24,112 nucleotides of DNA from CBFDBF01 sp050287725 (GTDB lineage: Bacteria; Pseudomonadota; Gammaproteobacteria; Chromatiales; Chromatiaceae): assembly GCA_050287725.1 (NCBI GenBank), contig JBNKCL010000007.1:1-24112 (forward strand). Direction: 5' to 3'. Shown piece by piece: positions 1 through 8,190 of the stretch. The notes under the pieces were generated by a model, which saw nothing but the letters and a program-made list of their open reading frames with translations, made no database searches and was not told the DNA's origin. Positions within the stretch are counted from its first letter, which is position 1, and the number at the start of each line of letters is the position of its first letter. The translations under genes were made by a program, and so were the position numbers.

Positions 1-441
1 ATCGGCGAGGCCGGTCATTGGAAGAAGATGGACGAATTTTGCAAATACGCCAACGGGGCCGATCAAATGTTGCGGGAGAAAGATCCGCGGGTTTCGGCAA
101 TTGCCTGTCAGGACGGATATGTAAAAACCGCACCGGTAGGATCTTTCCCTGCCAATGCGTTCGGGTTGTTTGATCTCTACGGCAACGTGGCGGAATGGGT
201 GGCTGATTGCTGGAATGCCGGCTACGCTGGGGCGCCTGCGGATGGCGCCGCCTGGGAAAGCGGTGATTGCGACCGCCATGTTCTGCGTGGAGGTTCCTGG
301 AGGAGTGGACATGGGGATCTGCGGCCCGCTTTCCGTACTCCGCTCTGGACAGAGCTGCGTATCAACACCACCGGCTTCCGTGTGGCGCGCATTTTAAACT
401 TGCCGCAACCGGCAGCAGGCAAGCCAAGAAAAAAGCACTAA
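1..441 (+). CDS. FGE/SUMF1-family protein, C-terminal fragment (5' end outside window)
   Basis: The reading frame is open from base 1, so only the last 146 residues are visible. The segment FGLFDLYGNVAEWVADCW, then VLRGGSWRSGHGDLRPAFR and the closing TGFRVAR, are hallmarks of the formylglycine-generating-enzyme (FGE-sulfatase) fold. That fold is shared by sulfatase activators, EgtB/PvdO-like iron enzymes and many proteins of unknown function. Authentic FGEs carry a pair of copper-binding cysteines just after the RGGSF-type motif. Here that stretch has no cysteine, so a sulfatase-maturating role is unlikely. The last 15 residues are a basic tail (ending GKPRKKH). The stop is TAA. No clear terminator follows. 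The fold is secure; the function is not. Confidence 0.85.
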   Translation: MGEAGHWKKMDEFCKYANGADQMLREKDPRVSAIACQDGYVKTAPVGSFPANAFGLFDLYGNVAEWVADCWNAGYAGAPADGAAWESGDCDRHVLRGGSWRSGHGDLRPAFRTPLWTELRINTTGFRVARILNLPQPAAGKPRKKH

Positions 442-714
442 CGACGATCATGGTGAAGCGTTTCAATACGTGATCGATCTCTCGTTTAAGAGCCTTTCTG
501 CAACGTAACACTCAAAACGAAGCATCCGCGGCGCAGCGTTGATTGCGAATCGTATATCTAAGATATGTCACCGTCATATTTTATATATAGATGTCTTTCT
601 GCATCGATAAAGAGAAGAGTGTCATTTCTGTAATGCTTCATGGTTATGTCCTGTTGTTTGCGCCGACGTGTTTTCAGAACGCTGTCACAGGGCTTTCGTG
701 AATAACTACTCTTT

Positions 715-740
715 TTGAAAGTCTTTTCGCTTCCTATTAT
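715..740 (+). promoter_or_regulatory. Weak sigma70-like promoter candidate for the RTX operon
   Basis: TTGAAA at 715-720 resembles a -35 box and TATTAT at 735-740 a -10 box. The spacer is only 14 bases, short of the usual 17, so this is a tentative call. It lies upstream of the hairpin at 817-840 and about 180 bases before the RTX start codon. Confidence 0.2.
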
Positions 741-816
741 CTGATTGCCGCAACTATGTGATCCTCCTCACCTTATTTGCGGTGCGGTTGTCTATTCTGA
801 ATCTCCGTCATCCTCG

Positions 817-840
817 AAGCCGGCCTGTACTGGCCGGCTT
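817..840 (+). promoter_or_regulatory. GC-rich hairpin in the RTX leader
   Basis: AAGCCGGCC (817-825) and GGCCGGCTT (832-840) are perfect 9-bp complements around a 6-base loop (TGTACT). No T-run follows, so it is not a standard intrinsic terminator. Lying 82 bases before the RTX start codon, it could stabilise the leader RNA, act as an attenuator element, or be a remnant terminator of the upstream gene. Confidence 0.45.
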
Positions 841-906
841 ACATATTGCGGGAACCAACAATAGTAGATGGCTCTGTTTTATGCCGTCTGCCTGTATCGC
901 TACCTT

Positions 907-914
907 TAAGGAGG
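907..914 (+). promoter_or_regulatory. Strong ribosome-binding site that sets the RTX start
   Basis: TAAGGAGG at 907-914 is a full Shine-Dalgarno match, 8 bases before the ATG at 923. It decides the start in favour of 923 over the upstream in-frame codon at 758, and it predicts high translation of the RTX protein. Confidence 0.85.
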
Positions 915-922
915 AAGAGCAA

Positions 923-3900
923 ATGTCATCGAATTATTTTGCACGGATCAATGGGACTCAATACAGTCAGACGGGAACAGGTCTCGATCAATTGGTAGAT
1001 ATCATGAGTACCGATTACGGGCTTGCGGGGAAGATATCAGACCAAGACCTTATCGGTGGTGTTCAAGCCGCCAATGAAATGAATCAAATAATCGTCGATG
1101 CGATTGCTGAGACCGGCGCGGGGGCGGATGGTGTTTTTACCGTGGAAGACGTGTATGCCCTGAATGAGTATATACGGACCCATTGTCTGGATCAGTGGAC
1201 GCAATTGCACGGTGATGATGAGGATGGGGAAGAGTACGGTTTCCACTTGATCCAGAACGACGGTGCGACAGAAACATATCGAGGCGATAATCTTGCCAAT
1301 ACGGTTGCGGACGGCATCTACCATCTTGGGTTTGAGATTCAGAATGGTCAGGTTTTGAACGAAGACGGCGATCCCAACGCCACGGTGGAGCAGTTGGCCG
1401 AGTGGCTGACACAGTTTTATACCGACCATTCAACCACCAATACCGGCCTGGATAGGATCACCGACACGGTAATGGCCGACAAAGGCCTGGACTGCAATGT
1501 CCCGGAAGCCGAAATTGTGACTGCTGTCGATGCGGCAAACCGGATGAACGAAATCATCGTCGAGGCTATGGAATATACGGGAGTGGCAACGGATAACGCA
1601 ATTACGGCTGATGACGTGCGGCTGTTGAATGAGTATATCCGCGACAACTATCTGCAGGAGTGGATGGATCTCCACGGCGACGACGAAAGCGACTCGGAGA
1701 CCGGCTTCCATCTGGTGCAGAACGACGGGGCCAACACTTACATGTTCGGCAAGAACTTCGTCAATACCGTGGCGGACGGCATCTATCACCTCGGGTTCGA
1801 GATCCAGGACGACCGGCTGGTGAATGAGGATGGGAATAAAAACGCCACTCTGGAGGATGTGGCCGCTTGGCTGAATTATTTTTATGTCGATCAATCCAAT
1901 ACCGGTACCGGCCTGGATGAGTTCGTAGATGCCGTAAAGAGCGACCGGGGTTTGTCTCATTGCACCTCCGCGCAGGATATCAATGAAGCCGCCGACGCGG
2001 CGGGGCGCATGAACGTCATTCTGATCGAAGCGATCGAGACCTTGCAGTTGGCGGCGGACAACGTGATCTCGGTGGAGGACGTCAAGGCCATCAACGAGTA
2101 CATCCGCGTAAACTATCTGCAGGAGTGGACGGAACTGCATGGCGATGACGAGGATAGCGAAGAGACCGGGTTCCATCTGGTGCAGAACGACGGCGGGAGT
2201 ATCCGTTATCGGGGCGACAAACTGATCGATACCGTAATCGACGGCATCTACCATCTCGGCTTTGCCATTGAGGGCGACTACATCCTGAACGAGGACGGCA
2301 ACCAGAACGCCAGCCTGGGGGATCTGGCCACCTGGCTTAACAACTTCTACCTGGGTGCGGAGAACACCTTCGGTTCCGAGAACGGCGACTACATCCACAC
2401 CCTGAATGTGGACGACCAGATCTGGGCGCGGGCAGGGGACGACAGGGTTTATGCCGACGCCGGCAACGACCAGGTATGGGGCGGAGACGGTAACGACTTT
2501 ATCGACGGCGGTGACGGCGATGACGTGCTGTACGGCGAAGCCGGGAATGACTACCTGAAGGGACGTGCCGGTAACGACACCCTGGATGGCGGGATCGGTG
2601 ATGATCATCTGTACGGCTACGAAGGCGAAGACCAACTGACCGGCGGCGAAGGCAATGATTATCTCAACGGCGGCGACGACAACGACACCCTGACCGGTGG
2701 AGCCGGAGATGACACGCTGTACGGCGAGGCGGGCGACGACGTTCTGGACGGTGGCGACGGCAACGACTACCTGAACGGCGGCGACGGCAACGATACCCTG
2801 ACGGGTGGAGAAGGAAACGATTACCTGAAGGGATACGGCGGCGATGACGTTCTGGACGGGGGTGCCGGTGACGATACCCTGTACGGCTACGACGGTGAAG
2901 ATCAGTTGACCGGCGGCGAGGGCAACGACTCACTCAGCGGCGGCGACGGGAACGATACCCTGAGCGGCGGAGCCGGAGACGACAAGCTGTACGGCGAGAC
3001 GGGCGATGACGTTCTGGACGGTGGCGACGGCAACGACTATCTGAACGGTGGCGACGGCAACGACACCCTGACCGGCGGTGCGGGCGACGACTACCTGAAG
3101 GGCTACGGCGGTGACGACGTCATGGACGGCGGCGACGGGAACGACACCCTGTACGGTTATGACGGCAACGACAGCATCACCACCGGCGACGGTGAAGATA
3201 AGGTCTACGCCGGTGACGGAGACGACAGCATCTATGCCGGTTCCGACGGCGCCACCGACTACCTCTACGGCGAGGGTGGTGCCGACACCTTCTACTTCAA
3301 TGTGGAAGGCGCGGGCATCGGTACCGATTATGTGAAATATTTTTCCAGCGAGGACGGTGACCGGCTGGTGATCGACGGCGAAGGCGTGGAGTACGTCATC
3401 GACCAGGATGGCGGCTATCACAACGTTCTTCTCACCAACAGCGAGACCGGCGAGTCCATGGGCACCATCAAGGTGTATGGACATCTCTCCATCGACGACA
3501 TCAGCGGCACCGCCACGGCGGCCAACCAGGTGGATCCGGCGCCGCAGCAACCGTTACCGCGTCCCGATCCCGAGAGCGGGCGTCTGGACCAGTTGGTGGA
3601 ACAGATGAGCACCGATCTGGGCCTGCGCGGACACATATCGGCCCAGGACTTTGCCGGCGGTCTGGATGCCGCCAGCGCCATGAACCAGATCCTGATGGAA
3701 GCGATCGAGTTTACCGGGGTGGCGCTGGACGACGGTCAGTTCAGCGTGGACGACGTGTATGCCCTGAACGAGTATATCCGCGAGCACTACCAGGATCGGT
3801 GGGCGGAACTGCACGGCGACGATGAAGATAACGAAGAGACCGGGTTCCATCTGATCCAGAACGACGGTTCCAGCAAGCAGTATCGTGGGGACAACCTGGT

Positions 3901-6328
3901 CAACACCGTAGCGGACGGCATCTATCACCTGGGGTTTGAGATCCAGGACGGCCAGGTGTTGAACGAAGACGGCAACCCCAATGCCACGGTGGAGCAGTTG
4001 GCCGAGTGGCTGACCGAGTTCTATACCGACCACTCCACCACCGATACCGGCCTGGACCGCATCGTCGACATCGTGATGGCGGACAAGGGACTGGACTGCA
4101 ACGTTCCGGAGGCGGAGATCGAGGAGGCGGTGGACACGGCCAACACCATGAACGCCATCCTGAACGAGGCGATCCAGGCTACCAACGCAGCGGCCGACGG
4201 TTCCTTCAGCGTGGACGACGTACGGGCCATCAACGCCTACATCCGCGCCTACTACAAGGAGGAGTGGAGCGCCCTGCACGGTGACGACGAAAGCGACTCG
4301 GAGACCGGGTTCCACCTGGTGCAAAACGACGGGGCCAACACCTACATGTTCGGCAAGAACTTCGTCAACACCGTGGCGGACAGTATTTATCACCTGGGCT
4401 ATGAGATCCAGGGCGATAACATTCTGAACGAAGACGGCAACGAGAACGCGACCCTGACTGACCTGGCGGACTGGCTGAACTTCTTCTATCTGAACCCGGC
4501 GGATACGGGCACCGGCCTGGACGAGCTGGTGGATGTGGTCAAGAATGATACCGGCCTGTCGCACTGCACCAACGCGGGCGATATCAACGAAGGCGCGGCG
4601 GCGGCCAACGCCATGAACCATATCCTGATCGAAGCGATCGAGACCCTGCAGCTGGCGGCGGACAACGTGATCTCGGTGGAGGACGTCAAGGCCATCAACG
4701 AGTACATCCGCGACAAATACTATGATCAGTGGGTTGAGCTGCATGGTGATGACGAAGACGATGCGGAGACCGGGTTCCATCTGGTGCAGAACGACGGCGC
4801 CAAAGAGAGATACCGGGGCGACAACTTCATCAACACCGTAATCGACAGTATCTATCATCTCGGTTTTGCCATCGAGGGCGACTACATCCTGAACGAGGAC
4901 GGTGATCAGAACGCCAACCTGGGGGATCTTGCCACCTGGCTCAACAACTTCTACCTGGGTGCGGAGAACACCTTCGGTTCCGAGAACGGCGACTACATCC
5001 ATACGTTGAACGTGGACGACCAGATCTGGGCGCGCGGCGGCAACGACAGCGTGTATGCCGATGCCGGCAATGACCAGGTCTGGGGTGGTGACGGGGACGA
5101 CTGCCTCGACGGCGGTGACGGCGATGACGTGCTGTACGGCGAAGCCGGTAACGACTACCTGAAGGGCCGTGCCGGCAACGACACCCTGGACGGTGGAGTG
5201 GGGAACGACTCGCTGTACGGTTATGAGGGTGCGGACACTCTGATCGGCGGCGAGGGCAACGACTCACTCAGCGGCGGCGACGGGAACGATACCCTGAGCG
5301 GCGGAGCCGGAGACGACAGGCTGTACGGCGAGGCGGGTGACGACGTTCTGGACGGTGGCGACGGCAACGACTATCTGAACGGCGGCGACGGCAACGACAC
5401 CCTGACCGGCGGTGCGGGCGACGACTACCTGAAGGGCTACGGCGGTGACGACGTCATGGACGGCGGCGACGGGAACGACACCCTGTACGGCTATGACGGT
5501 GAAGATCAGTTGACCGGCGGCGACGGCAGCGACTACCTGAATGGCGGAAACGGTGCCGATATTCTGGATGGCGGCCTCGGCGACGATACCCTGTGCGGCG
5601 ACAACGGTGACGATCTGTTGGCGGGCCGTGAAGGGGACGACAAGCTGTACGGCGGTTCCGGCAATGACCGGTTGATCGGCGATGTCGGTAACGACTATCT
5701 CTCCGGTGATGACGGTGACGACATCCTGAGCGGCGGCGAAGGGAACGATAAGCTCTCCGGCGGTTATGGCGCCGACTCCCTGATCGCCGGCGACGGAGAC
5801 GATGTGCTCTATGGCGGCGGGGATGGCGATACGCTGCTTGGCGGCACGGGTAATGATCAGCTCTACGGACAGGATGGCGATGATGTGCTGCTCGGTGAAG
5901 ACGGCAACGATCGGCTGGACGGCAGCTACGGCAACGACATCCTGGTCGACGGGGCCGGTGAAGATGTGTTGTACGGCGGGGATGGCAACGACGTGCTGGC
6001 GGCCATTTCCGATGGTGCGAATGACTACCTGAACGGAGGATCCGGAGCCGACATCTTCTATTTCTGGGCGGAAGGCGTTGGAATCGGCAACGACCTGGTG
6101 AAATATTTCTCCAGCAACGACGGCGATCAGCTTGTTCTCGGCGGGCCGGATGTGACGTTCGAACTGGAGCAGCTGAGTAGTTCGCACAGCCTGGTCAGCT
6201 TGTCCAACGAGGCCGGAGACTCTCTGGGAACGATCGACGTCTACGGAGATATCACGGAAGCGAATATCGTCATGCTTACGGAGGAGCAGCAGGCGCAGGT
6301 CGAAGCGTATTACGCGGATATCGCATAA
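923..6328 (+). CDS. Large RTX calcium-binding protein with internal tandem duplication, type I secreted
   Basis: The 1801-residue product has no N-terminal signal peptide, as expected for a type I substrate. It is built twice over. Residues about 17-480 hold three ~154-residue modules, each starting near TGLDxxV and containing a D/N-rich dockerin- or EF-hand-like stretch (such as AADNVISVEDVKAINEYIR), then LHGDDE, ETGFHLVQNDG, IYHLGFEI and LNEDG. About 30 RTX nonapeptides (GGxGxDxLx) follow at ~500-780, then a beta-rich ADTFYF...VKYFSS module. After a Pro-rich linker (~862-888) the same order repeats: modules ~888-1350, about 36 nonapeptides ~1370-1700, and a C-terminal ADIFYF module to 1801. 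RTX arrays are known to fold on calcium outside the cell. The ~154-residue modules resemble those I recall from large RTX and haem-peroxidase-associated bacterial proteins, but no peroxidase or other catalytic domain is visible. Adhesin, matrix or S-layer-like protein is the likeliest role. The exporter genes follow directly. Start chosen by the Shine-Dalgarno at 907-914. Confidence 0.9.
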   Translation: MSSNYFARINGTQYSQTGTGLDQLVDIMSTDYGLAGKISDQDLIGGVQAANEMNQIIVDAIAETGAGADGVFTVEDVYALNEYIRTHCLDQWTQLHGDDEDGEEYGFHLIQNDGATETYRGDNLANTVADGIYHLGFEIQNGQVLNEDGDPNATVEQLAEWLTQFYTDHSTTNTGLDRITDTVMADKGLDCNVPEAEIVTAVDAANRMNEIIVEAMEYTGVATDNAITADDVRLLNEYIRDNYLQEWMDLHGDDESDSETGFHLVQNDGANTYMFGKNFVNTVADGIYHLGFEIQDDRLVNEDGNKNATLEDVAAWLNYFYVDQSNTGTGLDEFVDAVKSDRGLSHCTSAQDINEAADAAGRMNVILIEAIETLQLAADNVISVEDVKAINEYIRVNYLQEWTELHGDDEDSEETGFHLVQNDGGSIRYRGDKLIDTVIDGIYHLGFAIEGDYILNEDGNQNASLGDLATWLNNFYLGAENTFGSENGDYIHTLNVDDQIWARAGDDRVYADAGNDQVWGGDGNDFIDGGDGDDVLYGEAGNDYLKGRAGNDTLDGGIGDDHLYGYEGEDQLTGGEGNDYLNGGDDNDTLTGGAGDDTLYGEAGDDVLDGGDGNDYLNGGDGNDTLTGGEGNDYLKGYGGDDVLDGGAGDDTLYGYDGEDQLTGGEGNDSLSGGDGNDTLSGGAGDDKLYGETGDDVLDGGDGNDYLNGGDGNDTLTGGAGDDYLKGYGGDDVMDGGDGNDTLYGYDGNDSITTGDGEDKVYAGDGDDSIYAGSDGATDYLYGEGGADTFYFNVEGAGIGTDYVKYFSSEDGDRLVIDGEGVEYVIDQDGGYHNVLLTNSETGESMGTIKVYGHLSIDDISGTATAANQVDPAPQQPLPRPDPESGRLDQLVEQMSTDLGLRGHISAQDFAGGLDAASAMNQILMEAIEFTGVALDDGQFSVDDVYALNEYIREHYQDRWAELHGDDEDNEETGFHLIQNDGSSKQYRGDNLVNTVADGIYHLGFEIQDGQVLNEDGNPNATVEQLAEWLTEFYTDHSTTDTGLDRIVDIVMADKGLDCNVPEAEIEEAVDTANTMNAILNEAIQATNAAADGSFSVDDVRAINAYIRAYYKEEWSALHGDDESDSETGFHLVQNDGANTYMFGKNFVNTVADSIYHLGYEIQGDNILNEDGNENATLTDLADWLNFFYLNPADTGTGLDELVDVVKNDTGLSHCTNAGDINEGAAAANAMNHILIEAIETLQLAADNVISVEDVKAINEYIRDKYYDQWVELHGDDEDDAETGFHLVQNDGAKERYRGDNFINTVIDSIYHLGFAIEGDYILNEDGDQNANLGDLATWLNNFYLGAENTFGSENGDYIHTLNVDDQIWARGGNDSVYADAGNDQVWGGDGDDCLDGGDGDDVLYGEAGNDYLKGRAGNDTLDGGVGNDSLYGYEGADTLIGGEGNDSLSGGDGNDTLSGGAGDDRLYGEAGDDVLDGGDGNDYLNGGDGNDTLTGGAGDDYLKGYGGDDVMDGGDGNDTLYGYDGEDQLTGGDGSDYLNGGNGADILDGGLGDDTLCGDNGDDLLAGREGDDKLYGGSGNDRLIGDVGNDYLSGDDGDDILSGGEGNDKLSGGYGADSLIAGDGDDVLYGGGDGDTLLGGTGNDQLYGQDGDDVLLGEDGNDRLDGSYGNDILVDGAGEDVLYGGDGNDVLAAISDGANDYLNGGSGADIFYFWAEGVGIGNDLVKYFSSNDGDQLVLGGPDVTFELEQLSSSHSLVSLSNEAGDSLGTIDVYGDITEANIVMLTEEQQAQVEAYYADIA
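2426..3240 (+). repeat. First RTX nonapeptide array, with a 270-bp higher-order period
   Basis: About 30 GGxGxDxLx nonapeptides (27 bases each). Above this there is a ten-nonapeptide super-repeat of 270 bases: GTTCTGGACGGTGGCGACGG occurs at 2741 and again at 3011 in matching context. Each nonapeptide pair is expected to form a calcium-bound beta-roll turn. Confidence 0.85.
5030..6010 (+). repeat. Second RTX nonapeptide array
   Basis: About 36 nonapeptides. The first half (to about 5520) is nearly identical in DNA to the first array. The rest (about 5520-6010) is more diverged, with varied repeats such as GDNGDDLLA and GSYGNDILV, and has no close counterpart in the first array. Confidence 0.85.
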
Positions 6329-6335
6329 AGGGGTT

Positions 6336-6397
6336 GCGAAAAGCGGGGTGTTTCGGTTGTCACAATATTGTGGCGAATCGTACGCCCCGCTTTTCGC
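6336..6397 (+). promoter_or_regulatory. Long hairpin between the RTX gene and the exporter gene
   Basis: GCGAAAAGCGGGG (6336-6348) and CCCCGCTTTTCGC (6385-6397) are perfect 13-bp complements, extended inward to 16 bp by one G-T pair and two more pairs. The loop is about 30 bases and contains the 12-base palindrome CACAATATTGTG (6361-6372). It begins 8 bases after the RTX stop. No T-run follows, so it is better read as an RNA-stability, processing or partial attenuation element that lets the RTX substrate be made in excess over its exporter. It also argues against translation starting before 6433. Confidence 0.7.
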
Positions 6398-6432
6398 CGG
6401 GCAAATGCACGGGAAGCGCAGTGAGAATAAAG

Positions 6433-8166
6433 ATGAATTCGCATAACCGTATTTCAAAATCGGAACTCAGAAACATGCTGTCGGCCAACAAAGGGACGTT
6501 GGTCACGGCCGGTTTCTTCAGTTTCTTCATAAATATCATCATGCTGGTGCCGCCGATCTACATGCTTCAGGTTTATGATCGGGTAATGGCCAGCCGCAGC
6601 GAAGAGACACTGCTGCTATTGACGCTGATCGTGGCCTGGATGTTTGTGACCATGGGTATTCTTGATTTCGCCCGTTCCAGGATGCTTATACGGTTTGGCG
6701 CCAGGCTGGACGATCAACTGAACGCGAGAGTATGTGATGCGTTGGGACGTCATGCGCTCCAGAATCCGGGCCGGACGACAAACCAGCCTCTGAACGACCT
6801 GATGCAGATACGCCAGTTTTTGCTGGGAAACGGCGCTTTCGCCTTTTTTGACACTCCGTGGGTTCCGATTTATCTGGCGGTCCTGTTTTTGTTCGATCCT
6901 TTGTTCGGATGGCTTGCCTTGTTGTCGGTTATTGTTTTACTGGCGTTGACCCTGGTGAACGAGTTTTCGACCCGCGGTTCGATTCGAAAAGCGGCGGAAG
7001 CGCAGGTGGACGCCTTCCGGATATCGGACGCGCAGATCAAAAATGCGGAGGTTCTGATGGCGATGGGGATGCGGGAAAGCATCCATAAGCAATGGCTGCA
7101 AAAGCATCTGCAGGCGATCAAGATGCAGTCCGAGACAGCGGACCGGTCCGGATTATGGACCGGGTTGAGCAAGAATCTGCGGCTGTTGTTTCAATCCATG
7201 ATGTTAGGGTTGGGCGCATATTTGGCGATTGAAAACCACATCACCGCCGGTATGGTGATCGCGGGTTCCATCTTGTTGGGCCGGGCGCTCGCGCCGATCG
7301 ATCAATTGATCGGCGCCTGGAAATCTTTTTCCAGTGCCAGGCTGGCCTATTCGCGTCTGAATCAATTGCTGGCCCAATTCCCGGAACACGAGCGTCGTTT
7401 GACACTGCCTGCTCCAAGCGGCGCGCTTGTGGTCGAGGCGGCTGTTTTGATTCCCCCCGGAGGCCAACAACCGGTTCTGAAAGGGATTTCTCTCGCCCTG
7501 CGCGCCGGGGAGATGCTGGCGGTCATCGGAAACAGCGCTGCCGGCAAGACTTCCCTGGTGCGGGCCATGCTCGGTGTTTGGCCGTTATCCGCCGGCAGCG
7601 TGCGGCTGGACGGGGCCGAGATCCAACATTGGAACCGTGATGAACTGGGTCCTGAGATCGGATATCTGCCTCAGGATGTGGAACTGTTTGACGGCACCAT
7701 CGCGGAAAATATCGCCAGATTCGGCGAACTGGATCCGAACCAGATCGTTGCGGCGGCACGGCTGGCGGGTGTGGATGAGATGATTCGACGGTTGCCGGAA
7801 GGCTATTCCACCCGGATCGGAGCCGACGGTGCGGCCCTGTCGGGTGGGCAACGTCAGCGTATCGGTCTGGCCCGCGCGGTATATGGACAGCCCAAGCTGG
7901 TGGTACTGGATGAACCGAACTCCAATCTGGACGAGAAGGGCGAGTGGGCGCTTGAATCCGCCTGTCATCATCTCAAGAAGCGGGGCGTGACCCTGATTCT
8001 GGTAAGTCATCGAAAAAATATTCTGGACCTGGCGGATAAGATTCTGATGATGGAAGAAGGAAGAATGAAACTGTTCGGTCCGAAAACCGCGGTGCTGGAA
8101 GAACTGTCCAAGGTGGCGCATCAGCCGCCCGCCAGGGTTCAGCCCTTGCATCTCGCGGACGCCTGA
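6433..8166 (+). CDS. Type I secretion ABC transporter (PrtD/AprD type)
   Basis: Inner-membrane ATP-driven exporter of 577 residues, expected to move the RTX protein out with the HlyD adaptor and a TolC-type outer-membrane channel. The N-terminal half is an ABC transmembrane domain with several hydrophobic helices; the PPIYMLQVYDRVMASRSEETL segment is typical of the PrtD/LapB branch. The ATPase half has Walker A GNSAAGKTS from about residue 366, signature LSGGQ at 469-473, and Walker B VVLDEP just after. There is no N-terminal C39 peptidase-like domain, which separates it from HlyB. The start at 6433 aligns with the family; the frame is open to 6334, but that extension would run through a hairpin. 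The ribosome-binding site is weak, and GTG at 6421 is a possible alternative. Confidence 0.92.
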   Translation: MNSHNRISKSELRNMLSANKGTLVTAGFFSFFINIIMLVPPIYMLQVYDRVMASRSEETLLLLTLIVAWMFVTMGILDFARSRMLIRFGARLDDQLNARVCDALGRHALQNPGRTTNQPLNDLMQIRQFLLGNGAFAFFDTPWVPIYLAVLFLFDPLFGWLALLSVIVLLALTLVNEFSTRGSIRKAAEAQVDAFRISDAQIKNAEVLMAMGMRESIHKQWLQKHLQAIKMQSETADRSGLWTGLSKNLRLLFQSMMLGLGAYLAIENHITAGMVIAGSILLGRALAPIDQLIGAWKSFSSARLAYSRLNQLLAQFPEHERRLTLPAPSGALVVEAAVLIPPGGQQPVLKGISLALRAGEMLAVIGNSAAGKTSLVRAMLGVWPLSAGSVRLDGAEIQHWNRDELGPEIGYLPQDVELFDGTIAENIARFGELDPNQIVAAARLAGVDEMIRRLPEGYSTRIGADGAALSGGQRQRIGLARAVYGQPKLVVLDEPNSNLDEKGEWALESACHHLKKRGVTLILVSHRKNILDLADKILMMEEGRMKLFGPKTAVLEELSKVAHQPPARVQPLHLADA

Positions 8167-8190
8167 CAGGTCGACAAAGGGAATAAGAAA

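Larger units (their letters stand above)
442..922 (+). other. Non-coding leader region upstream of the RTX gene
   Basis: No convincing gene lies in these 481 bases. The RTX reading frame is open back to about base 758, but that stretch lacks a ribosome-binding site and does not look like the protein that follows. Bases 545-620 are AT-rich and include a 6-bp inverted repeat with one central base (ATATCT at 554-559, AGATAT at 561-566) that could be a small operator. A weak promoter-like pair lies at 715-740 and a strong GC hairpin at 817-840. The length of the region suggests a long regulated 5' leader for the RTX operon; this is inference. Confidence 0.5.
977..6290 (+). repeat. 2.6-kb intragenic tandem duplication in the RTX gene
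   Basis: Copy 1 (about 977-3570) and copy 2 (about 3580-6290) align with an offset of 2601-2604 bases. For example GGTGGAGGACGTCAAGGCC lies at 2071 and again at 4675, and CGGTTCCGAGAACGGCGACT at 2371 and 4975. The three modules keep their order in each copy, so an ABC block became ABCABC. Copy 2 has a longer nonapeptide array. The offset is a whole number of codons, so the frame is kept. Confidence 0.9.

Noticed and set aside
446..477. CGATCA...TGATCG pair after the FGE-like gene as a terminator
   Set aside because: Only 6 bp with a loop of about 20 bases and no T-run; expected by chance.
758..922. N-terminal extension of the RTX protein by 55 residues
   Set aside because: The first in-frame start has no ribosome-binding site, the stretch contains the 817-840 hairpin, and a perfect Shine-Dalgarno sits before the ATG at 923.
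2426..6010. Regularly spaced DNA repeats resembling a repeat array such as CRISPR
   Set aside because: The 27-base periodicity is fully explained by in-frame RTX nonapeptide codons. There are no unique spacers and no cas genes.
6334..6432. TTG start at 6334 for the ABC exporter
   Set aside because: The GGGG before it is too close to serve as a ribosome-binding site, the extension is Cys/Arg-rich and unlike the family, and it overlaps the long hairpin.
1430..6457. Three long open frames on the minus strand opposite the RTX gene (about 1430-2635, 3554-5002 and 5264-6457)
   Set aside because: They mirror a highly repetitive Gly/Asp-rich coding strand, have low-complexity Val/Ile-rich translations, and lack ribosome-binding sites. 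The plus strand is clearly the coding one.
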